A stretch of 63,009 nt of DNA from Streptosporangium amethystogenes (GTDB taxonomy: Bacteria > Actinomycetota > Actinomycetes > Streptosporangiales > Streptosporangiaceae): NCBI RefSeq assembly GCF_000721075.1, contig NZ_JOEQ01000039.1, positions 1-63,009 on the forward strand, read 5' to 3'. The notes beneath the pieces were generated by a model. That model ran no database searches and had not been told where the DNA came from. It worked only from the letters and a program-made list of their open reading frames with translations. Below, piece after piece: positions 34,624-41,932 of this stretch; within the stretch, counting starts at the first letter, position 1; the number at the start of each line of letters is the position of its first letter. Both the position numbers and the translations under genes were made by a program.

Positions 34624-35781
34624 TTGCAGGGAGCACTCGGCGACATCGTCGTTCTCGATCTCTCCCGTGCGCTCGCGGGTCCGCACGCCACGCAGATGCT
34701 CGGTGATCTGGGTGCTCGGGTGATCAAGGTGGAGCATCCCGGGGGAGGTGACGAGTCCCGGGGCTGGGGCCCGCCGTTCGTGGGTCCTGAAGGTGATATT
34801 TCAACGTATTTCCTGGCGGCCAACCGGAACAAGCAGTCGATCACCCTCGACCTCAAGTCCGCCGAGGGCAAGGCGCTGATCGAGCGCCTGGTGCGGCAGA
34901 GCGATGTGCTGGTGGAGAACTTCCGCACCGGCGTGCTGGACCGGCTGGGCTTCCCCGTCGAGCGGTTGCACGAGCTCAACCCCCGCCTGGTCATCCTGTC
35001 GATCACCGGCTTCGGCCATGACGGCCCCGAGGGCGGCAGGCCGGGGTACGACCAGATCGCGCAGGGCGAGGCCGGACTGATGAGCCTGACCGGTCCGTCG
35101 GCCGACGAGCCGTACCGGGTGGGTGCCTCGATCGCGGACCTGCTCGGCGGCATCCACGGCGCCTACGGTGTGCTGGCCGCGCTGTACGAGCGGGAACGGA
35201 CCGGGCGGGGCAAGGTGGTGCGGACCTCGCTGCTGGCCGCGGTGACCGGGGTGCACTCCTACCACGGCACGACCTGGACCGTCGGCGGCCGGGTACCCGT
35301 CGCCAACGGTAACCACCACGCCTCCATCGCCCCGTACGGGGCGTTCCACTGCGCCGATGGCATGATCCAGATCGCGGTGGCGAACGACGCGCAGTGGCGC
35401 AAGGTCGCCACCCTGCTGGAGATAGATCCAGAAATCGCGAAATATGCCACGAACAGGGAAAGGTTCGCGCATCGGGATGAGCTGATCGCGGACATGGAGC
35501 GGAGGCTCACCAAGCACGAGCGGGTGCACTGGCTGGCCGCACTCGGCGAGGCAGGGGTGCCCGCCGGGGCGATCAGGTCCATCGACGAGGTCTACGCCTG
35601 GGAGCAGACCCGTTCCCAGGGGCTGGTCGTCGAGGTCGACCACCCCGTGCTCGGCACCATCAAGCTGCCGGGGCCGCCGCTCCGCTTCGACGGCGACCTC
35701 CCCATGCGCCACACCGCCCCGCCCGCCCTCGGCGAGCACAACGACGAGGTCCTCGCCTGGCTGGAGGAACGCGAACGATGA
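34624..35781 (+). CDS. CaiB/BaiF family CoA transferase
   Basis: A 385-residue family III CoA transferase that moves CoA between carboxylic acids. Typical segments are VVLDLSRALAGPHATQMLGD, ARVIKVEHPGGGDESRGWGP, LVENFRTGVLDRLG and YDQIAQGEAGLMSLTGP, with the catalytic Asp expected just after this region. I chose TTG at 34624 because GGAGG precedes it by six bases and the family begins right here; the frame continues open upstream to 34507. The next gene encodes a carboxyltransferase, so both may handle an acyl-CoA in one pathway. Confidence 0.9.
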   Translation: MQGALGDIVVLDLSRALAGPHATQMLGDLGARVIKVEHPGGGDESRGWGPPFVGPEGDISTYFLAANRNKQSITLDLKSAEGKALIERLVRQSDVLVENFRTGVLDRLGFPVERLHELNPRLVILSITGFGHDGPEGGRPGYDQIAQGEAGLMSLTGPSADEPYRVGASIADLLGGIHGAYGVLAALYERERTGRGKVVRTSLLAAVTGVHSYHGTTWTVGGRVPVANGNHHASIAPYGAFHCADGMIQIAVANDAQWRKVATLLEIDPEIAKYATNRERFAHRDELIADMERRLTKHERVHWLAALGEAGVPAGAIRSIDEVYAWEQTRSQGLVVEVDHPVLGTIKLPGPPLRFDGDLPMRHTAPPALGEHNDEVLAWLEERER

Positions 35782-35812
35782 CCGGCAGGCGGAACCCCCG
35801 CGGAGCGCGGAT

Positions 35813-37309
35813 ATGACCCCGGCGCGACCTGACGCGCGCACCCTGATCGACACCTTCCTCGACCCCGGGACCTGGCTCTCGTGGGACGAGCCGCCCGCCG
35901 ATCCCTCCCTGCCCGGCTCGGGGTACGCCGAGGAGCTGGCCGCGATCCGGGCCAGGACGGGATACGACGAGGCGGTGGTCTCCGGGGAGGGCCTGCTCGA
36001 CGGGCGCCGGGTGGCGATCGTCGCGTGTGAGTTCTCCTTCCTGGCCGGCTCGATCGGGGTGGCCGCCGCCGAGCGGCTCACCGCCGCGATCGAGCGGGCC
36101 ACCGCCGAACGGCTCCCGCTGCTGGCGGCCCCCGCCTCGGGCGGCACCCGGATGCAGGAGGGCGCGGTGGCCTTCGTCCAGATGGTGAAGGTCACCGCCG
36201 CCGTGGCCGCGCACCGCGCCGCGGGCCTGCCGTACGTCGTCTACCTGCGCCATCCCACCACCGGTGGTGTCTTCGCCTCCTGGGGCTCGCTGGGGCACGT
36301 CACCGCGGCCGAGCCGGGCGCGCTGATCGGGTTTCTGGGGCCGAGGGTCTTCGAGGCGCTGCACGGCTACCCGTTTCCCGAGGGGGTCCAGGTCGCCGAG
36401 AACCTCTTCGCCCGCGGCCTGGTCGACGCGGTGGTGTCGGCCGAGGACGCCCGGCGGGTCGCCATCCGGGTGCTCGCCGTGCTGTGTGCCCCCCGTGAGG
36501 GGCTGGATCCGGGTCCCGAGCCGGACGAGTGGATTCCGGTGGTCCAGGCATGGGACGCGATCAGCCGCTCCCGCCGCGACGACCGCCCCGGCGTGCGGGC
36601 GCTGCTCAAGCTCGGAGCCTCCGAGGCCACCCCGCTCAACGGCACCGGTGTGGGCGAGCACGACCCCGGGCTGATCCTCGCCCTGGCCAGGTTCGGAGAG
36701 GTTCCCGCGGTCGTGCTCGGCCAGGACCGGCGGGGCCAGCGGATCGACGCCCCGCTCGGCCCGGCCGGGCTCCGGGTCGCCAGGAGGGGGATGCGCCTGG
36801 CCTCCGAGCTGGGGCTGCCACTGGTCACCGTGATCGACACCGCCGGGGCCGCGCTCTCCAGGGCGGCGGAGGAGGGCGGCCTGGCCGCCGAGATCGCCCG
36901 CTCCGTGGCCGACCTGGTGATGCTCGACGCCCCGACCGTCTGCCTGCTGCTGGGGGAGGGCGCGGGCGGCGCCGCCCTCGCGCTGCTCCCCGCCGACCGG
37001 GTGCTCTGCGCCCAGCACGGCTGGCTGTCGCCGCTCTCCCCGGAGGGGGCGTCGGCGCTGCTGTACCGGAGTGTCGACTTCGCCCCGGAGATCGCCGAGG
37101 CCCAGGGGGTGAGATCCACGGACCTGCGCCGGGACGGCCTCGTCGACCGGATCATCCCGGAGTTCCCCGACGCCGCCTACGAGCCGGAGGCGTTCTGCCG
37201 CCGGGTCTCGCGGATACTGGAGTACGAGATCGCGACCCTGCTGGGGCAGCCCCCCGCGGACCGCCTCGCCGCCAGACTCTCCCGCTACCGCCGGCTCGGC
37301 GTGGGCTGA
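35813..37309 (+). CDS. fused acyl-CoA carboxyltransferase (AccD/AccA-like)
   Basis: A 498-residue protein with two crotonase-like carboxyltransferase halves. The first half contains SGGTRMQEGAVAFVQM and VYLRHPTTGGVFASWG; the second contains PLVTVIDTAGAALSRAAEEG and the glycine-rich LLGEGAGGAALALLPADRVL. This is a single-chain AccD-AccA arrangement. The zinc finger of bacterial AccD is absent. No biotin carboxylase or carrier gene is nearby, so its partner must be encoded elsewhere, or it is a decarboxylase-type relative. It lies 31 bases after the CoA transferase. Confidence 0.82.
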   Translation: MTPARPDARTLIDTFLDPGTWLSWDEPPADPSLPGSGYAEELAAIRARTGYDEAVVSGEGLLDGRRVAIVACEFSFLAGSIGVAAAERLTAAIERATAERLPLLAAPASGGTRMQEGAVAFVQMVKVTAAVAAHRAAGLPYVVYLRHPTTGGVFASWGSLGHVTAAEPGALIGFLGPRVFEALHGYPFPEGVQVAENLFARGLVDAVVSAEDARRVAIRVLAVLCAPREGLDPGPEPDEWIPVVQAWDAISRSRRDDRPGVRALLKLGASEATPLNGTGVGEHDPGLILALARFGEVPAVVLGQDRRGQRIDAPLGPAGLRVARRGMRLASELGLPLVTVIDTAGAALSRAAEEGGLAAEIARSVADLVMLDAPTVCLLLGEGAGGAALALLPADRVLCAQHGWLSPLSPEGASALLYRSVDFAPEIAEAQGVRSTDLRRDGLVDRIIPEFPDAAYEPEAFCRRVSRILEYEIATLLGQPPADRLAARLSRYRRLGVG

Positions 37310-37411
37310 GCGGGCGGCTGCGAAGGGACAACGCGGCGGGTCTCCACCCCGGCCGCGCGTCCTGGCAGGTCACCTGGGAGCCCTCGGACGGACGTCAAGC
37401 GCGCGGGGAGG

Positions 37412-37843
37412 TCACGGCTCCGAGCCCTCCGGAGTGAGCGGGACCGGCAGGCGCTCGATCCGTACGGAGAAGACCTCGTCGCGGGGGACGACCACCTCGT
37501 ACGCCCCGTGGTCGACCATCCAGTAGCCCAGGGCCTCGGCCTTCATCCCACTGTGCCCGGTGTAGGCGATGTGCAGGCTCTCCTCGCCGTTCTCCTCGGA
37601 GACGTCGAGGACCAGGCAGGGCTCCCCGCCGAACGCGCCGACGGTGCGGACCAGCACCAGCCAGTCGAGGTCCTCGCGCGCGACGACCAGCCGCCAGTAG
37701 CCGGAGGCCGCCTCGAAGCCCTTCTGGGCCGCCTCGTTGAACAGCACCACCTCGGTGGCACCCGGGCCGAGGGCGGCGGCGTACGTCCGGCCGGAGTAGT
37801 GGGCGGCGAACCCCGAGGCCACCGGCTCGATCTCGGCGCTCAT
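37412..37843 (-). CDS. uncharacterised 143-residue protein
   Basis: A soluble acidic protein (MSAEIEPVASGFAAHYSGRT at the start) with several aromatic and beta-strand-like segments such as GYWRLVVAREDLDWLVLVRT and GAYEVVVPRDEVFSVRI. No motif, signal or membrane helix is recognised. Its ATG overlaps the stop of the next upstream gene by four bases, so the two are translationally coupled and probably act together. Confidence 0.7.
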   Translation of the reverse strand: MSAEIEPVASGFAAHYSGRTYAAALGPGATEVVLFNEAAQKGFEAASGYWRLVVAREDLDWLVLVRTVGAFGGEPCLVLDVSEENGEESLHIAYTGHSGMKAEALGYWMVDHGAYEVVVPRDEVFSVRIERLPVPLTPEGSEP

Positions 37844-38271
37844 GAGGCGGGCCGCCAGCTCAGGCCGTCGTAGCGGCCGAAGAGGCGCTCCTCGCCGTCG
37901 GTCACGTGGATGATCTCGGCTCCGGCGGGGATCGGCATGGGCGTGGTGTGGAACTGCGGCACGACGTGATCCCGCGAGGTGGTGAAACCGTTCCCGGCGA
38001 AGGGCGGTGAATCGTTCCAGTCACCACCCATGTGTGGGCCGTATGGCACGACGTAGGCGTCCATGTCGCGGGCGTACCAGCGCATCAGATAGATCTCCGG
38101 GACGGTGGCGGTCAGCTCCGAGCCGTCGAACCCCAGGTCGAGACCGGCGAAGAGCTGAGCGGGGGTGGTCAGCCGCGCGCAGTCCTGAACCCGGTACACG
38201 TATCCGGAGATCACGGTGCGTCTGCCGGCCAGATAGGGCACGAGCAGCCGAGGCGGTATGACCTTCTGCAT
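37840..38271 (-). CDS. uncharacterised 143-residue protein, coupled partner
   Basis: The ATG at 38269-38271 starts MQKVIPPRLLVPYLAGRRTV. The body is rich in Pro, Tyr and Trp (RWYARDMDAYVVPYGPHMGG) and ends FGRYDGLSWRPAS. It has some resemblance to small cysteine-poor immunity-like or toxin-like accessory proteins, but no family can be named. It directly overlaps the other unknown gene. The frame extends upstream to 38373 without a better start. Confidence 0.65.
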   Translation of the reverse strand: MQKVIPPRLLVPYLAGRRTVISGYVYRVQDCARLTTPAQLFAGLDLGFDGSELTATVPEIYLMRWYARDMDAYVVPYGPHMGGDWNDSPPFAGNGFTTSRDHVVPQFHTTPMPIPAGAEIIHVTDGEERLFGRYDGLSWRPAS

Positions 38272-38311
38272 CTGCGTTCTACGCCCAGGTGGATCACTCA
38301 CGGTCGGCATT

Positions 38312-39106
38312 TTACGATCCACCGGCCCGGAGTCGCCGGTGTTCCAGGCACGGCAGGGCATTCCGGGTGGCAATCGTGATCTGGGAGTCGAATTCGCATA
38401 TCTGTACGCCGGGTCCGGGGCCCATATCGGTGCGTACCGCCCCCATCGGATCGACCAGCATGCTCCGTCCGATCCCGAAGTCGTCGTGGGCCTCCGGATT
38501 CGGCGCCTGGCCCACGGCCGCGACCCAGGTGGTGTTCTCGATCGCCCTGGCCCTGACGAGGGTGGTCCAGTGCTCCTCCTTCATCGGCCCGGAACCCCAC
38601 GCGGCGATCACCGCGAACAGTTCGGCCCCGGCGTCCACCAGGGCCCGGGTCAGCTCGGGGAAACGGATGTCGTAGCAGGTGACCAGGCCCACCCGGAGCC
38701 CGGCCAGCTCCACCACGACCGGCGTGTCGCCCGGCGCGACCAGCTCGGATTCGCGGGCGCCGAAGGAGTCGAACAGGTGGATCTTCCGGTAGGCCGCCTC
38801 GATCGAGCCGGTGGGGCCGATGGCGACCGCGGTGTTGTGGACCCGGTGATCACCGGGCTCGAACACCCCCGCGATCACCGAAAGGCCGTGCTCCCGTGCG
38901 GCTCCGGCCAGCCCGGTGACGAACGGTCCGTCCAGCGGCTGGGCGAGGTCGGTGATCCTCCTGCCGTACCGGGTGAGCGTGGCCTCCGGGAGGATCGCCA
39001 GCTCGGCGCCGCCCGCGGCGGCCTCGTCGAGGGCCGTGCGGGCACGGTCGAGGTTGGCGGCGGGGTCTTCCGAGACCGGGATCTGGCAGAGGGCGATGCG
39101 TGTCAC
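38312..39106 (-). CDS. carbon-nitrogen hydrolase (nitrilase superfamily)
   Basis: A 264-residue amidase of the nitrilase superfamily. The catalytic triad is visible as Glu in ILPEATLTRYG, Lys in YRKIHLFDSFG and Cys in VTCYDIRFPEL. The sequence resembles omega-amidase and deaminated-glutathione amidase branches. The GTG start overlaps the preceding gene stop. Such enzymes repair side products or hydrolyse linear amides; the exact substrate is not fixed by sequence. Confidence 0.9.
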   Translation of the reverse strand: MTRIALCQIPVSEDPAANLDRARTALDEAAAGGAELAILPEATLTRYGRRITDLAQPLDGPFVTGLAGAAREHGLSVIAGVFEPGDHRVHNTAVAIGPTGSIEAAYRKIHLFDSFGARESELVAPGDTPVVVELAGLRVGLVTCYDIRFPELTRALVDAGAELFAVIAAWGSGPMKEEHWTTLVRARAIENTTWVAAVGQAPNPEAHDDFGIGRSMLVDPMGAVRTDMGPGPGVQICEFDSQITIATRNALPCLEHRRLRAGGS

Positions 39107-40068
39107 GGGTGTGACCCTATCCGTCGGTTCGGCACTCGTTCCATCCACGTGAGGCTCCGCCACGCCCATTCCAGTGGCCCGTACCTGAATCTGGCCAGCC
39201 ACGCCCGGCTGAACAGTACCTGAAGCACCAGGGCGGCGACCGAGAGCGCCACACCGGCCAGCCGGGTCGCATCCGAGGTGAGCAACGGCAGGAAGAGCAG
39301 GATGATCGGTGTGCTCATCAGGTAGTTGGTCAGCGCCATCCGGCCGAGCGGTGCCAGGGCCGCCAGCAGCGGGTCACGCAGCCGGGTCCGCAGCAGAAGC
39401 AGCAGCCCGGTGCAGTAGGCCGTGGCGGCGGCGAGCCCGGCGGCCGGGTAGACGGCCCGGTTGAAGAGGACGGGATCGCCCGCGATGCGTACCCAGAGCC
39501 AGGTGAGCGCCACCCCCAGCACCACGCTCGCCGCGAACGCGAACGGCAGCAGCCACTCGGGCGGCGGTCGCTCCATCATGGCCATGCCCAGCACGAACAG
39601 CCCGGGGATGAGGATCACCCCGCCGCCCTGGTGTACCGCCCAGGCGGTGAGGGCGACGCCCAGCAGCACCACCGCGGGCTGCGGGAAGAACGAGGCGGGC
39701 AGCAGGACCAGCGCCCCGAAGATCGCGTATGGCAGGAGCACCTCGCCGGGGTTGACGATCTGGTGGAGCGCGCCCAGCGCCGCGAGCACCGCCAGCCTGC
39801 GCAGCAGCGCGGCCCGGGGGCTCTCGGTCCGCTCGGCCGCCGACCGGAGGAAGAGGACGAAGCTCAGCCCGAACAGGAACGAGAAGATCGGATAGAACCT
39901 GCTCTGCAGCAGGTTGTCGATCACCCAGTCGACCGTGTTCTGGCCCGGGTTCCTCAGGTGGTCGCGGGTGTGCTGCCAGGTGTTGACCAACATGATCCCG
40001 CACACCGCGAAGCCGCGGAGCGCGTCGAGCTCGTGGAATCGTCGGGTCACAGCAGATAGACGTATCAC
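39103..40068 (-). CDS. DUF418-type polytopic membrane protein
   Basis: A 321-residue membrane protein with about eight helices. It starts near RRFHELDALRGFAVCGIMLV, the signature N-terminus of the DUF418/acyltransferase-like family. Conserved segments FYPIFSFLFGLSFVLFL and GRMALTNYLM are also present. The GTG at 40066-40068 is the best start. It overlaps the nitrilase by four bases. Function unknown; the family may modify an envelope lipid or glycan. Confidence 0.82.
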   Translation of the reverse strand: MIRLSAVTRRFHELDALRGFAVCGIMLVNTWQHTRDHLRNPGQNTVDWVIDNLLQSRFYPIFSFLFGLSFVLFLRSAAERTESPRAALLRRLAVLAALGALHQIVNPGEVLLPYAIFGALVLLPASFFPQPAVVLLGVALTAWAVHQGGGVILIPGLFVLGMAMMERPPPEWLLPFAFAASVVLGVALTWLWVRIAGDPVLFNRAVYPAAGLAAATAYCTGLLLLLRTRLRDPLLAALAPLGRMALTNYLMSTPIILLFLPLLTSDATRLAGVALSVAALVLQVLFSRAWLARFRYGPLEWAWRSLTWMERVPNRRIGSHP

Positions 40069-40308
40069 CCCATAATCACCTATGTATAGATGATCTCCTC
40101 CGTAAGCCCTCTTGAAGGTGTGGCGATCGCCGCCCGCGCGAACCTGTGAGCGGGACAGCACACCGTCGCGGGGTTCTCGGACGGTTCGGCTCTTCCCGGG
40201 TGACCCCGGCCCGTTGACCGGCTGGACCGGGGAGACGAAATCCTTGCCGGATACCGTCCGGTAAAACGAGTTGCCACTCTGGGTAACGGCTCCCATTCTC
40301 TCGGTTGT

Positions 40309-40325
40309 GGTATCGCCGTGATACC
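40309..40325. promoter_or_regulatory. palindromic operator of the toxin-antitoxin pair
   Basis: GGTATC, GCCGT, GATACC forms a 6-bp inverted repeat 23 bp upstream of the antitoxin start. Antitoxins of this kind usually bind such a site to repress their own operon. Confidence 0.6.
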
Positions 40326-40347
40326 AGATTCGCCGTACAGTGGAGGC

Positions 40348-40551
40348 ATGGCTATGACCCTGCGACTCTCTGACGAACAGACCGAAGCCCTCCGACGGCG
40401 CGCGGAGCGGGAGGGACGGAGCATGCAGCAGGTCGCGTTGCATGCCATCGACGACTATCTCGCCAGAGTCGCCGACGACGACCTCACCGATGATCTCGCT
40501 GCGCGAGGGGCTGAGCGTTTCGCCGATCTCCTGAGAAGGCTCGGCGAGTGA
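40348..40551 (+). CDS. antitoxin (ribbon-helix-helix, Phd/Doc-type module)
   Basis: A 67-residue small protein, MAMTLRLSDEQTEALRRRAE, with a ribbon-helix-helix DNA-binding N-terminus and an acidic flexible tail that would cover the toxin. The ATG at 40354 has better spacing to GGAGG, so the true start may be there. Its stop overlaps the toxin start as GTGA. Confidence 0.85.
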   Translation: MAMTLRLSDEQTEALRRRAEREGRSMQQVALHAIDDYLARVADDDLTDDLAARGAERFADLLRRLGE

Positions 40552-40931
40552 CACTGTTCATCACCTTGGAGCAGGGGCTCCGGATCGCACGAAGGGCTGT
40601 TGGCGCGCCGATCCAGGTGCGTGACCTGGGTCTTCTGGAAGCGGCACTGCTCCGTCCTCGGACATCGGTGTTCGGGCAGGACGCCTACCCGGACCTGTTC
40701 ACCAAGGCCGCGGCGCTGTTTCATTCGATCATTTCCAGCCATCCGTTCGTCGACGGCAACAAGCGGGCGGCCTGGCTCACGATGTATGTCTTCTGCGCCA
40801 AGAACGGCGCCATGATCGAGCCCGCCGATGAGGACGAGGCGTATGACTTTGTCATCGCCGTCGCCTCGGGCAAGCTCGCCGAGGTCGACGAGATCGCCGA
40901 CGTGCTCCGGAGCTTCGCCGTGACCGGTTGA
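40548..40931 (+). CDS. doc: Doc-type Fic toxin
   Basis: A 127-residue toxin. The Fic core motif is HPFVDGNKRA, with Lys instead of Gly, which matches Doc proteins that phosphorylate elongation factor Tu and stop translation. The N-terminal helix lacks the inhibitory motif, as expected when a separate antitoxin is present. The GTG start overlaps the antitoxin gene. Confidence 0.92.
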   Translation: MTLFITLEQGLRIARRAVGAPIQVRDLGLLEAALLRPRTSVFGQDAYPDLFTKAAALFHSIISSHPFVDGNKRAAWLTMYVFCAKNGAMIEPADEDEAYDFVIAVASGKLAEVDEIADVLRSFAVTG

Positions 40932-40944
40932 GGCGAGCTCACCA

Positions 40945-40960
40945 CCGCCCCGTTGGGCGG
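40945..40960 (+). terminator. hairpin after doc
   Basis: CCGCCC, CGTT, GGGCGG forms a short stem 14 bases past the toxin stop. Confidence 0.5.
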
Positions 40961-41080
40961 GGAGGGGCCGGACGCGCCCAACCTCCGTCCCGGCCTCGGG
41001 AAAGTGCCGCAGGATCCTCCCGTCCGGCAGCGGCGGTGGAACCGGTCGAGGTCGTCCGTTCTCCGATGGTCGGCGCCGGG

Positions 41081-41932
41081 TCAGGTGTCGTCGGTGTCGG
41101 AGAAGGTCCGGTAGGCAGGGCGGAGGAGGTCCAGGATGGGGATGTGCCGGGCCTTGATCTGTGGCGGGTCGAGGGTGCGCAGTAGTAGATCGGGTGGGGG
41201 GACGGGGAGGCCGGTACGGTCGCGGAGCCGGGCAGGGGAGACGCTCGGCTCGTAGAAGGCGGTCAGCCGGTCGGCGAACGGCGCGTCGTCCACATCGAAC
41301 AGTCCGGGGCCGTTCTCGCCGGAGCCGGAGCCGGGCGCCGGGCCGCCGCCCGCCTCGCGCAGGGCGTCGAGCAGGGCGTCCCTGGCGATGCCCCGCCAGG
41401 CCAGTACCAGGAACGGGTCGTCGTCGAACCTCTCGGCCAGCACGTACAGCACGGCGGACAGGTGTTTGCAGGGGAAACCCCAGTCGGGACACGAGCAGGT
41501 CATGTCCAGGTCGCCGGTGTCGGGGAAGAGCGGCAGGCGGCAGGCGCGGAAGACGTCCTCGATCTCCGGTGGCATTTCACCGGCGAGAAGTTTGGCGCGG
41601 TGGAGGGCCTGGGCGGCCAGCGCGTCGGTGAGCTTACGCCACTGGTCCGCCTGGTAGGAGGTGATCCGGATCTCGACCAGGTACGGGGTGCGCCGAGACC
41701 CCTGGACCCGGGCCGTGACCAGCCCCGGCCCGAGCTCTGTGTCCAGGACCTGGCCGGAGCGGGCGTACGAGCGGCCCCGGCCGAGCCTGCCCGGGTCGCA
41801 GAGGTCTTCGAGGATGTCGATGAACCGGCGCGACCACCACCGCTCGCCGATCGAACCCCGCTTGCTGCGGACCCGGATGCCGCCCTCGACCCGGATCGGC
41901 ACGGACGGCTCGAACCAGCCACTCCTGCTCAT
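41081..41932 (-). CDS. SWIM zinc-finger protein
   Basis: A 283-residue protein. The SWIM motif is CSCPDWGFPCKHL (CxC, spacer, CxH) near residue 140, thought to bind DNA or protein. Flanking helices contain RRTPYLVEIRITSYQADQW. SWIM proteins typically travel with SNF2 helicases. Here the ATG overlaps the stop of the SNF2 gene, so both are in one operon. The N-terminal start is supported by the four-base overlap. Confidence 0.9.
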   Translation of the reverse strand: MSRSGWFEPSVPIRVEGGIRVRSKRGSIGERWWSRRFIDILEDLCDPGRLGRGRSYARSGQVLDTELGPGLVTARVQGSRRTPYLVEIRITSYQADQWRKLTDALAAQALHRAKLLAGEMPPEIEDVFRACRLPLFPDTGDLDMTCSCPDWGFPCKHLSAVLYVLAERFDDDPFLVLAWRGIARDALLDALREAGGGPAPGSGSGENGPGLFDVDDAPFADRLTAFYEPSVSPARLRDRTGLPVPPPDLLLRTLDPPQIKARHIPILDLLRPAYRTFSDTDDT

